Below, one piece after another: positions 1 to 6,940 of a stretch of 64,000 bases of DNA; position 1 is the first letter of the stretch; each line of letters starts with the position of its first letter. The stretch is from Bin5 sp965208965 (GTDB taxonomy: Bacteria > Chloroflexota > Anaerolineae > Caldilineales > Caldilineaceae): contig OZ242384.1 of the NCBI GenBank assembly GCA_965208965.1, positions 1,240,001-1,304,000 on the forward strand, written 5' to 3'. Made by a program: the position numbers and the translations under genes. Below the pieces are notes generated by a model, which saw only the letters and a program-made list of their open reading frames with translations, searched no databases and was not told where the DNA came from.

Positions 1-478
1 GCGGCTGGACCACCCGCGTCAGCTCTTCAACCGTCAACTGCAGCATCGTTCTGTCGTCGCCGCCGCCGGCGTAGACGAACCCGGGATCCAGGTCCGCGAT
101 CGAACTGTCCAGCAGCGCCTGCACAGCCGTGCTATGTCCGAACGGGGGCACCCCGCCGGCCGGATATCCCAGCATCTGCAGCACGACGTCCGGCGAGGCC
201 AGCTTGATGCGTTTGATGCCCACGCCGTGCAGATCTGCCAGCGGGCGTTTCTCCACGCGGCGCTCACCGTGGCTGATAACAACGAACGGGGCTGGCGGCG
301 CATCGCGGTCGCCCGGTTTTTGTGCCAGGAACAGCAGCGTCTTGAGGATGCGATCCGACTCCACGCCGAGGGCTGCCGCGGCAGCCGGCACTGTGGGCGT
401 ATCGCCGATTTCACGCAGCAGTTGGGCTTCGATCCCGTTCTCGTCGATGAAACGTTGCAGGTCGTCCGGTGTGCGCAT
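1..478 (-). CDS. YbaK/EbsC-type aminoacyl-tRNA deacylase (partial, runs off left edge)
   Basis: The reverse strand from the ATG at 476-478 reads 159 codons without a stop to the window edge. The protein starts MRTPDDLQRFIDENGIEAQL and has the YbaK hallmarks: a conserved Lys at ILKTLLFL, the segment FVVISHGERRVEKRPLADL, the Gly/Pro-rich loop GYPAGGVPPFGH and the C-terminal FVYAGGGDDRTMLQL. The family hydrolyses mischarged aminoacyl-tRNAs such as Cys- or Ala-tRNA-Pro in the cytoplasm. The expected length is about 160 residues, so only the last few residues are likely missing. It is divergent from the aminotransferase gene that starts at 669. Exact substrate cannot be told from sequence. Confidence 0.85.
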   Translation of the reverse strand, partial: MRTPDDLQRFIDENGIEAQLLREIGDTPTVPAAAAALGVESDRILKTLLFLAQKPGDRDAPPAPFVVISHGERRVEKRPLADLHGVGIKRIKLASPDVVLQMLGYPAGGVPPFGHSTAVQALLDSSIADLDPGFVYAGGGDDRTMLQLTVEELTRVVQP

Positions 479-668
479 AGGGTTTCCAGTCATCTTTGCA
501 GTGCAGCGATTCGATGGTTGAAATGTACCAGTACACCAGGGGATTCGCAAACGGATCATGGCTGAATCGCCCTGCAAGTGGCGCGCAGCTTGCCGTTGTG
601 ATAGCATACTCCGCGACAGTCTCGATGGGCGTTGCGCCCCCTTTACGGTGCGCAAACCGGACCTGGAA

Positions 669-1832
669 ATGCCAACCACCTCGATACACGGTACACCCGA
701 CTACGCCGAGCTGGATGCGCTGGGGTTGGACCCCTCCGAAGTCATCTACTTTTCGTCGAACATCAACCCGTACGGCCCGCCGACGTCGGTCGTCGAAGCC
801 GTTCAGGATGAGATTAGCCGCTCCTTCCTGGCGCGCTACCCGGACAGCCGCAGCCAGCGCCTGCGCGAAAAGATCGGCGCATACCATGGCCTGCCGCCGG
901 ACGCTGTGCTGGTGGGGAACGGCACCGCCGACCTGATCTGGCTGCTGGCGCACGCCTATGGATTCCAACGCCATGCCGCCATTCTGTCGCCCACCTTCAG
1001 CGAATACGCCGACGGCGTCATCATGGCGGGGGGACATCCCATCCGTCTTCCCTTGCCCGGCTGGCATCGTATCAGACGCCGGAGCTACGCCCCGGGCGGC
1101 ACGACGCTGGCGCAGACGCGGCAGGCGTTGGAGACGTCCTCGCCCTGGCTGGTCTTCATCTGCAATCCGAACAACCCCTCTGGCGAGTACCTGTCACCGG
1201 GCGAGATGCGCTACCTGTGGGAAGGCGCGCCCAATGCCCTCTGGGTGATCGATGAAGCCTATGCCGAGTTTACCGAAGACCCCTGGAGCGCGGCGCAGTG
1301 GGTCATGGGGGGAAGGAATGGCAACTCGGATCGGGCGCGCGGGCCGGGCTGCGTTGTCCTGCGCTCAATGACGAAAGACTTCGCGCTGGGCGGGCTGCGC
1401 CTCGGTTACCTGCTGGCGGCCCCGTCGATCGTTGAACGCTTGCAGCAGATGCAGCCGCCGTGGAGTGTCAACGGCGTTGCCCAACTGGCCGGACTGGTGG
1501 CGTTGGATGAGATGGACTGGCGTGAAGAGACGACCACGCGTCTGCGCAGGGATCTCCGGGACCTGCAGGATGGTCTGCGCGCTTGCGGCTACGCGCCGCT
1601 GCCGACAACCGTCAGCTACTTCCTGCTGCCTGTTGGGGATGCCAAGTCGATACGCGACCGGCTGGTCGCTGAGCGGCTGTTTGTGCGCGACTGCACCTCG
1701 TTCGGTCTGCCCGAGCATATTCGCATCGCCGTCAGGCCGCCGGATGAAAACGCCCGCCTTCTCGAAGCCATGGCCCAGATTGATCATCTGCCTGCCCGAC
1801 AGCCGGATTCACGCGTGAACAATAACCACTGA
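669..1832 (+). CDS. PLP-dependent class I/II aminotransferase (HisC/CobD-like)
   Basis: This is a 387-residue fold-type I PLP enzyme. Visible motifs are SSNINPYGPP near the N-terminus, NGTADLIWLLAHAY in the cofactor region, CNPNNPSGEYLSP, VIDEAYAEF and the Schiff-base lysine in SMTKDFALGGLRLGY, followed by the phosphate-binding arginine segment IRIAVRPPDENARLL. These place it with histidinol-phosphate aminotransferases and the related CobD threonine-phosphate decarboxylases. No his or cob genes are nearby, so the substrate is open. The ATG at 669 was chosen because homology starts shortly after it; the upstream in-frame extension from 558 looks non-coding. It probably forms an operon with the HAD gene 24 bp downstream and the GCS2 gene that follows. 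Confidence 0.8.
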   Translation: MPTTSIHGTPDYAELDALGLDPSEVIYFSSNINPYGPPTSVVEAVQDEISRSFLARYPDSRSQRLREKIGAYHGLPPDAVLVGNGTADLIWLLAHAYGFQRHAAILSPTFSEYADGVIMAGGHPIRLPLPGWHRIRRRSYAPGGTTLAQTRQALETSSPWLVFICNPNNPSGEYLSPGEMRYLWEGAPNALWVIDEAYAEFTEDPWSAAQWVMGGRNGNSDRARGPGCVVLRSMTKDFALGGLRLGYLLAAPSIVERLQQMQPPWSVNGVAQLAGLVALDEMDWREETTTRLRRDLRDLQDGLRACGYAPLPTTVSYFLLPVGDAKSIRDRLVAERLFVRDCTSFGLPEHIRIAVRPPDENARLLEAMAQIDHLPARQPDSRVNNNH

Positions 1833-1856
1833 TCATGGGCCGCCAGCCCTGCAGTC

Positions 1857-2660
1857 ATGATTGAAGCCATCACTTTCGACTTCTGGGACACAATCGCCAT
1901 CGACGATTCGGACGAGCCGAAGCGGCAGGCCCTGGGCCTGCCGAGCAAGGCCAATGCCCGCGTCGAACTGTTCGCCAGCCACGTGACCCGAAAACATCCG
2001 GAAATCGCACATGAGCAGGCGGTGCAGGCCTATCAGCACGCCAACGAGAGTTTCCAGCACGCCTGGCACGAGGAACTGCATACACCGGGCATCGCCGCCC
2101 GCATGTACGACGCCTACGAATTTCTCGGTTTGCGGCCGGGGCCGGGGCGGTTCTCCCGCCTCATGCGCGAGGTGGATGAGCTGGTCCGTGAAATCGAAAC
2201 GATGGAGGTGCGCATCCAACCGGACTTCACGCCCGGCGTGCATGCCGCCCTTGACGAGCTTTCCCTGCACTACAAGTTGGGCATCATCTCCGACACCATC
2301 CACACTACCGGCCGCGGGCTGCGCTATCTTCTGCAACGCCAGGGGCTGCTGCGTTACTTCAACTACATGCTCTTTTCGGATGAAATCGGCGCATCCAAAC
2401 CGGAGCCCGACGTCTTCCGGCAGGCCGCGCTCGGTCTGGGCGCGGCGCCCTACCAGATTGTCCATGTCGGTGACCGCGAGAGCAACGACATCATCGGTCC
2501 CCTCTCGATCGGCATGAACGCCATCCTCTTCACCGGTGTCAGAGACCGCGGCAGCGACGAAACGCAGGCCAGTGCCGTCTGCCGCACATACGCCGCGCTG
2601 CCCACCATCGTACGGCGCCTCTCAGCCACAATCAGGCCCTTCCAACCCGGTTTGGTATAG
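1857..2660 (+). CDS. HAD-superfamily hydrolase
   Basis: This is a 267-residue HAD phosphatase-type protein with all four motifs: motif I FDFWDTI (nucleophile Asp9), motif II GIISDT, motif III Lys in SKPEPDVFRQA and motif IV HVGDRESND. The helical cap lies between motifs I and II, as in phosphoglycolate-phosphatase-like members. It probably removes phosphate from a small metabolite. Its stop codon shares one base with the GTG start of the downstream GCS2 gene (TAGTG at 2658-2662), which implies translational coupling. Function in the aminotransferase-HAD-ligase set is not known. Confidence 0.85.
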   Translation: MIEAITFDFWDTIAIDDSDEPKRQALGLPSKANARVELFASHVTRKHPEIAHEQAVQAYQHANESFQHAWHEELHTPGIAARMYDAYEFLGLRPGPGRFSRLMREVDELVREIETMEVRIQPDFTPGVHAALDELSLHYKLGIISDTIHTTGRGLRYLLQRQGLLRYFNYMLFSDEIGASKPEPDVFRQAALGLGAAPYQIVHVGDRESNDIIGPLSIGMNAILFTGVRDRGSDETQASAVCRTYAALPTIVRRLSATIRPFQPGLV

Positions 2661-4132
2661 TGGAGCCTTCACTGCACCGGTCATACGAAGCCCTGGCCGG
2701 CCGTTTCGCCGCGCACTTTCCCACGCAGTTGGATGGCCCCCGCACCGTCGGCCGCGAAGCCGAATTCCCCGTCGTCGATCAAAGCGGACGCGCCGCCGAC
2801 GTCGACCGTCTGTGGACTCTCCTGCTGGAAACTGAACCTGCCGTAGAAGACGGTGAGAGGGGTTCTCTCTCTCCTCTCAAGGTCAAGAGGGATGCCGTCA
2901 ACCCCGACCTGATCGTCGGTCTCGACGGCGCCGCCTACAGCTACGCGCTTGAGGTGGGCAAGGGCACCATTGAACTGAACGTCGGTCCCTGTACCACCCT
3001 TTTTGAACTGGAGAGCGCCTTCCGCAGCGCGTTGGAGCGGCTGGTGCGGGCCGCGGCGCAACTGAGTTGGCGCGTGCTGGGGTATGGTGCGCAGCCGCTG
3101 AGCCCGCCTGCGCGCGCCCTGCTGTCGCCCAAACAGCGCTACCACGCGCTCGCCGACATCATGGGCGACGACTGGATCTGGTACACCGTGACCGCCAGCG
3201 ACCAGACCCACGTCGATGTCAGCCGCGATGAGGCGGTCAGCGTCCTCAATTTCGCCATCTTGATGGCGCCGGTGGTAGTCGCCCTCTGCGCCAATTCGCC
3301 GGTCGTGGCCGGCGCGCTGACCGGCGACTGCTCCGGCCGCGAAGGGCGTATGATCGGTTCTCCGTACGGCGAGCGCCACGGCATCATCGCCCGCCCCTAC
3401 GCCGACCTGACCGACTTTGTCACGCGCCTCAGCCGGATGACCTCGCTCCTCCGCCGCGAAGGAGAGCGCCTGCTGCCCGACGGACGTCCCTTTAGCGAAG
3501 TGCTGCGAACCGACTATAGGGCGACGAGTGAAGAGTGGACTCTCGCTCCTCTCTCCTCTTCGCTATCTCCTGACGCATTTGACGCCTTCCTGCTGCACGA
3601 TCACTATATCTGGCACAGTGCCCGCCTGCGCACCGCCTACGGCACGGTCGAGTTGCGCCCGGCCTGCCAGCAGCCGCCGCACGAACTGATGGCCGCGACC
3701 GCACTCTATCTGGGATTGGTCGAGGGGCGCGAGCAGATCACTGATTACATTCAAACCGCGCTCGCGCCAACTTGCGAGGAGAGAACGGAGAGGAGTGAGG
3801 AGAGAGTGAACCCAGCTCCTCTTTCAGAGTGCTGGCCGCGTATGAGACAGTACCACGAGCAGGTAGTCCGCGCCGGCCTGGCCGCGCCCGAGCCGGTGCC
3901 CGGCTTTCTGGCCGATATTCTTGAGCTGGTCGCGGCCGCTCTTACCCGACGCGGCTACGGGGAAGAGCGGATGCTAGCTCCTCTATGGCAGCGGCTGGAA
4001 CAGAAGGAAAACCCGGCGCAACGCGTGCGCCGGGTCTTCACGAAGGAGGGGTTGGAGGGGTTGATAGAGTTCTCTAATCTGGAGAATTACGTGAAGGAGA
4101 GGCCGCGTCCGTTATCCGCCCCGGACAGTTGA
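2660..4132 (+). CDS. Glutamate-cysteine ligase family 2 (GCS2) carboxylate-amine ligase with in-frame repeat insertions
   Basis: The 490-residue product starts at a GTG overlapping the previous stop by one base. GCS2 features are visible: GREAEFPVVD (metal/ATP-binding Glu), ALEVGKGTIELNVGP, QTHVDVSRDEAVSVLNF and the C-terminal VELRPACQQPPHELMA. The family joins glutamate or a similar acid to an amine such as cysteine using ATP, as GshA, EgtA or YbdK do. The protein is longer than usual for the family. The excess falls largely in low-complexity segments near residues 64-73, 288-305 and 372-390 (for example SEEWTLAPLSSSLSP and EERTERSEERVNPAPL) that are encoded by copies of a dispersed palindromic repeat. 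The enzyme may still fold, because the insertions appear to lie between conserved blocks. Substrate is unassigned. Confidence 0.82.
   Translation: MEPSLHRSYEALAGRFAAHFPTQLDGPRTVGREAEFPVVDQSGRAADVDRLWTLLLETEPAVEDGERGSLSPLKVKRDAVNPDLIVGLDGAAYSYALEVGKGTIELNVGPCTTLFELESAFRSALERLVRAAAQLSWRVLGYGAQPLSPPARALLSPKQRYHALADIMGDDWIWYTVTASDQTHVDVSRDEAVSVLNFAILMAPVVVALCANSPVVAGALTGDCSGREGRMIGSPYGERHGIIARPYADLTDFVTRLSRMTSLLRREGERLLPDGRPFSEVLRTDYRATSEEWTLAPLSSSLSPDAFDAFLLHDHYIWHSARLRTAYGTVELRPACQQPPHELMAATALYLGLVEGREQITDYIQTALAPTCEERTERSEERVNPAPLSECWPRMRQYHEQVVRAGLAAPEPVPGFLADILELVAAALTRRGYGEERMLAPLWQRLEQKENPAQRVRRVFTKEGLEGLIEFSNLENYVKERPRPLSAPDS
2854..2879. repeat. Purine/pyrimidine-rich palindrome inside the GCS2 gene, copy 1
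   Basis: Seven-base arms TGAGAGG (2854-2860) and CCTCTCA (2873-2879) frame a CT-rich centre. The segment encodes the low-complexity stretch GERGSLSPL in the GCS2 frame. It resembles the intergenic element at 11555-11600 and the start of the leader at 14926-14940. Confidence 0.55.
3525..3575. repeat. Purine/pyrimidine-rich palindromic element inside the GCS2 gene, copy 2
   Basis: An AGTGAAGAG arm near 3527-3535 faces CTCTTCGCT near 3567-3575 with one mismatch. The CT-rich half lines up with the reverse strand of the intergenic element at 11555-11600 over roughly 30 bases at about 80 percent by eye. It is read in frame as SEEWTLAPLSSSLSP, while the intergenic copy would read VLTPLASSLSP. Confidence 0.65.
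3774..3811. repeat. Purine-rich dispersed element inside the GCS2 gene, copy 3
   Basis: The segment begins GCGAGGAGAGA and continues with GAGAGGAGTGAGGAGAGAG. Nearly the same string occurs between genes at 25635-25671 and, more diverged, at 44248-44284. Here it is translated in frame as ACEERTERSEERVN. Confidence 0.7.
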
Positions 4133-4332
4133 GGGGTGTGGTCTTGTACGGGGAGTTCCCGCGAGCCGGATCCTTGATAATATCCTGAGTCTGTACGGCT
4201 CGACGCGAAACTTGAGAAAACGCGCACGCCAGGTACATCCAGATGCAGGACAGTATCACCCCTGCCACTATCTGTTCTGATTCCTGATTGTCTGGGTTGG
4301 AAAATGCGCAACTGATTTACATTGGCTGTCTC

Positions 4333-4361
4333 TTTACTTTCATAACGGGGTGCGTTATTAT
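4333..4361 (+). promoter_or_regulatory. Predicted sigma-70 promoter of higBA
   Basis: TTTACT (4333-4338) and TATTAT (4356-4361) are separated by 17 bases. The expected start of transcription falls at about 4367-4369, directly at the GTG start of higB, so the message would be leaderless or nearly so. The 4133-4369 spacer holds nothing else recognisable. Confidence 0.5.
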
Positions 4362-4369
4362 CGCTAACA

Positions 4370-4648
4370 GTGAAGCGCTTTAGAGATAGGTATACACAGC
4401 AACTCTTCAACGGCCGGTCGGTCCGACGCTTTCCGCCTGATATCCAGCGCCGAGCACGAATGAGGCTACAGAGGGTAATAGCAGCTAACGCACTCACAGA
4501 CCTTATGTTTCCTCCTTCCCACAGGCTGGAGGCTCTACGCGGTGACCGGGAGGGTCAGTTCAGCATCCGCATCAACAATCAGTGGCGAGTGTGCTTCTAT
4601 TGGACAGATCAAGGCGCGATGGAGATCGAAATCACCGACTATCATTGA
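4370..4648 (+). CDS. higB: HigB-type toxin, RelE superfamily mRNA interferase
   Basis: The 92-residue protein begins MKRFRDRYTQQLFNGRSVRRF, the classical N-terminus of HigB toxins, and has the RelE-fold core RLEALRGDREGQFSIRINNQWRVCFYW. The family cleaves mRNA on the ribosome. The GTG start gives the canonical family length and N-terminus; no Shine-Dalgarno precedes it, which agrees with the promoter placed just upstream. The toxin-first order and the 12-bp gap to higA are typical of higBA. Confidence 0.92.
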   Translation: MKRFRDRYTQQLFNGRSVRRFPPDIQRRARMRLQRVIAANALTDLMFPPSHRLEALRGDREGQFSIRINNQWRVCFYWTDQGAMEIEITDYH

Positions 4649-4660
4649 GGAGAAAAACCC

Positions 4661-4987
4661 ATGCCCACCAAATCACTCGATGTCACGGGGCAAACTCCGG
4701 GCCCTGCCGAGCCGATTCACCCAGGGGAGCATTTAACGGAGATATTGCAGGAGTTGGGCATCACGCAGTACCGCCTGGCCAAGACGATTGGTGTTCCAGC
4801 GATTCGTATCCATGAAATCGTGCACGGCCGCCGGTCGATTACCGCGGACTCTGCGCTGCGCATCGGAAAGGCCTTGGGGATGACGCCTGACTTCTGGCTG
4901 AACCTGCAGCGCATGTACGACCTGGACGTCGCTCGGACCAAGATTGACACCAGCGCCATCGAACCACTTGTTGAAGTATCACTCTAG
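4661..4987 (+). CDS. higA: HigA-type antitoxin, XRE-family HTH
   Basis: The 108-residue antitoxin has the HigA block IHPGEHLTEILQELGITQYRLA and the helix-turn-helix region KTIGVPAIRIHEIVHGRRSITADSALRIGKALG, ending in PDFWLNLQRMYDL. It should neutralise HigB and repress the shared promoter. A GAGGAG ribosome-binding site lies 8 bases before the ATG. The gene ends convergently with the YgiT-type gene at 5037. Confidence 0.93.
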   Translation: MPTKSLDVTGQTPGPAEPIHPGEHLTEILQELGITQYRLAKTIGVPAIRIHEIVHGRRSITADSALRIGKALGMTPDFWLNLQRMYDLDVARTKIDTSAIEPLVEVSL

Positions 4988-5036
4988 AGCAATTTTCGCC
5001 TGATAACCAAGCTCCACAGTTCCTGCAGTCGCTATA

Positions 5037-5267
5037 CTAAGAATACTCAAATAGCGGCATAACAATGGAGTTAGTGGGTTCTGCCCGGCTATGAACCAGA
5101 AGACGTATCTTTTCCGTAGTGCCGCTGACGAAAGATTCTTCCCCGCAACGAACACAAACTACGGCTGGAATCCTATCCACAAGCACATATTGCCCATCGA
5201 TCTGAAAGAGTTCGGTCACCAGTTCGTCCCGGCACTCTTTAGCATGACAGACCGCGCAAGTGAACAC
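5037..5267 (-). CDS. YgiT/MqsA-type zinc-finger protein (orphan antitoxin-like)
   Basis: The 76-residue protein has two CxxC pairs (CAVC near residue 4 and CVRC near residue 38) around VTELFQIDGQYVLVDRIPAVVC, then GEESFVSGTT. This matches the YgiT-type zinc finger of MqsA-like antitoxins. It starts at GTG 5265-5267 behind an AGAGG site. The C-terminus is only a short helix, with no HTH domain as in full MqsA. The usual small DUF4258 or MqsR toxin partner is not found on either side; the upstream neighbour is the AIM24-like gene. It is therefore an orphan or a remnant. Confidence 0.75.
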   Translation of the reverse strand: MFTCAVCHAKECRDELVTELFQIDGQYVLVDRIPAVVCVRCGEESFVSGTTEKIRLLVHSRAEPTNSIVMPLFEYS

Positions 5268-5345
5268 AGTTACCTCTGCTCTCTGACGTCTCCGTAGTGT
5301 CTCCTTTTCTCCCTACTCACTACGTTGCAAGCAGCCAAGAACCGG

Positions 5346-6083
5346 CTAGCGCCCTCCGAACAACTGACCAAAATCGACGTTGGTACCGCCGCTCGCGCCC
5401 TTGCCGCCGACCTGGGGCATGTACTGGGCGATCTTCTGCGCCAGTTTCCCCATCGGCATCGTCTGCAGATAGGCCTTGCCCGGCCCGCGCAGCGTCGCCA
5501 GGAAAAGGCCCTCGCCGCCGAGCAGGATATTTTTGAAGCCGCGTACGATCTCGACGTCGAAGTCGACGGTCGGTTCGAACATGGCCACGTGGCCCGTGTC
5601 CACGCGCAGCAGCTCACCCGCCTGCAGCTCCTTGACGAGGATCTCGCCGTCGAAGTTGACAAAGGCCCGGCCGGGGCCGGTCAGCCGCTGTAATATGAAG
5701 CCCTCGCCGCCGAAGAGACCGGCGCCGAGCCGCTTGCGGAAGTGCATGTCCAGATCGACGCTCTTGTCCGCGCACATGAAGGCGTCCTTCTGCACGATCA
5801 CCGACTGTCCGCCGGCCAGATCAAGGTCCAGAATCTTGCCGGGAAACTCCGCCGAAAACGCGACCTCGCCTTCGCCCCGGTCGACGTAGTAGTCGACAAC
5901 AAAGAGGGATTCGCCGGAGAGGGCGCGTTTGAACATCTTCCCCAGACCGCCGCCGGTATTTGTGTCCATCTCCACGTCCTGCGTCATCCAGCTCATGCCG
6001 CCGGAGGACGAGTAGATGCGCTGGCCGGGGCTGAGCGTAACGGTGACGACCGGCAGGGTTGTGCCTTCGATACGATACTGCAT
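5346..6083 (-). CDS. AIM24/TIGR00266-family protein
   Basis: The 245-residue protein starts at the ATG at 6081-6083, preceded by GGAG at good spacing; a longer frame starts seven codons upstream but lacks a site. It shows the beta-rich TIGR00266 pattern: YSSSGGMSWM, DYYVDRGEGEVAFSAEFPGKILDLDL, GLFGGEGFILQRLTGPG and the near-repeat ILLGGEGLFLATLRGPGKAYLQTMPMGKLA. The family resembles the TRAP-like fold of yeast AIM24; its bacterial role is unknown. It is the last gene of the minus-strand run that starts at 14924, but nothing ties it to sugar metabolism. Confidence 0.85.
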   Translation of the reverse strand: MQYRIEGTTLPVVTVTLSPGQRIYSSSGGMSWMTQDVEMDTNTGGGLGKMFKRALSGESLFVVDYYVDRGEGEVAFSAEFPGKILDLDLAGGQSVIVQKDAFMCADKSVDLDMHFRKRLGAGLFGGEGFILQRLTGPGRAFVNFDGEILVKELQAGELLRVDTGHVAMFEPTVDFDVEIVRGFKNILLGGEGLFLATLRGPGKAYLQTMPMGKLAQKIAQYMPQVGGKGASGGTNVDFGQLFGGR

Positions 6084-6149
6084 TGACTTCACTCCTTCGT
6101 GCAATGGCCTGGTGCCCGCGCTGTGACCAAACGGTGGTCACTGCCGTTT

Positions 6150-6920
6150 TCAGCGGACGCAACCGTCGAAGGTCCGGCCCTGGATATGATGATAGACCGG
6201 CCCTTCGCCGTCCCTGGTATACGTGGAACGCGCCGACATGTAGGAGAGCGCGATGGCGCGCCGCCAGCGGTCGGAGCGGTTGGGCGCGGTGTAGTGGAGC
6301 AGAAGCGAGTGGAAGAAGAGTCCGCCGCCCGCCTTCACCGGCGCCAGCTGCATGTCGGCCTCGTCATAATACTCGGGATCGACCACGTAGTCGTCGGTCA
6401 CGTTGATGTGGGGTTGCGGCCCCCACTTGTGGCTGCCGGGAATGGCGGCCATGCAGCCGTTTTCGGCGGTGGCGTCGTCAAAGGCGAACCAGCAGGAGCA
6501 GAGATCCATCGGTTCGATCGGCCAGTAGGGTGAGTCCTGGTGCATGCCCTTGGCGGAACCGACTTCGGGCGGTTTCAAGAGGACCGCGTTGCGGAACATC
6601 TTGATGTCCGGTCCGATAATCTGTTCCAGAACGCTGATGATGTTGCGGTTGCTTCCCAGCGCGTTGAAGCGATCGTCGGACTCGACCAGGCCGTCGATTT
6701 TGCGGATGCCGTCGCCCGGCTCATCGACCTGCAGTTCGCCGCGCTGGACGCGCGGCTCGATCTGTACCTGGATTCGCTCTTGCGAGCGGCCGCCGTGGGT
6801 ATATTCACGCATACGAGTGCGCAGCCCCTCCAATTCATCGGCGTCCAGTAGTCCTTCGACGACCAGATAGCCGTTCTGCCGGTAGCTGTCGAGTTGCTCC
6901 TGCGTCAGTTTGATTGACAT
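6150..6920 (-). CDS. Phytanoyl-CoA dioxygenase (PhyH) family protein
   Basis: The 256-residue Fe(II)/2-oxoglutarate dioxygenase-like protein has the metal triad pattern: His-x-Asp in KGMHQDSPYW and the distal His in HSLLLHYTAPN, with the 2-oxoglutarate-binding Arg in NRSDRWRRAI. The N-terminus LDSYRQNGYLVVEGLLDADEL is typical of PhyH. The ATG has AAGGAG 5 bases upstream. It probably hydroxylates an unknown small substrate; the family is greatly expanded in marine and sponge-associated bacteria. It is 20 bp downstream of the GH4 gene and likely co-transcribed. Confidence 0.88.
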   Translation of the reverse strand: MSIKLTQEQLDSYRQNGYLVVEGLLDADELEGLRTRMREYTHGGRSQERIQVQIEPRVQRGELQVDEPGDGIRKIDGLVESDDRFNALGSNRNIISVLEQIIGPDIKMFRNAVLLKPPEVGSAKGMHQDSPYWPIEPMDLCSCWFAFDDATAENGCMAAIPGSHKWGPQPHINVTDDYVVDPEYYDEADMQLAPVKAGGGLFFHSLLLHYTAPNRSDRWRRAIALSYMSARSTYTRDGEGPVYHHIQGRTFDGCVR

Positions 6921-6940
6921 GTTGACTCCTTGGTTCTGAA

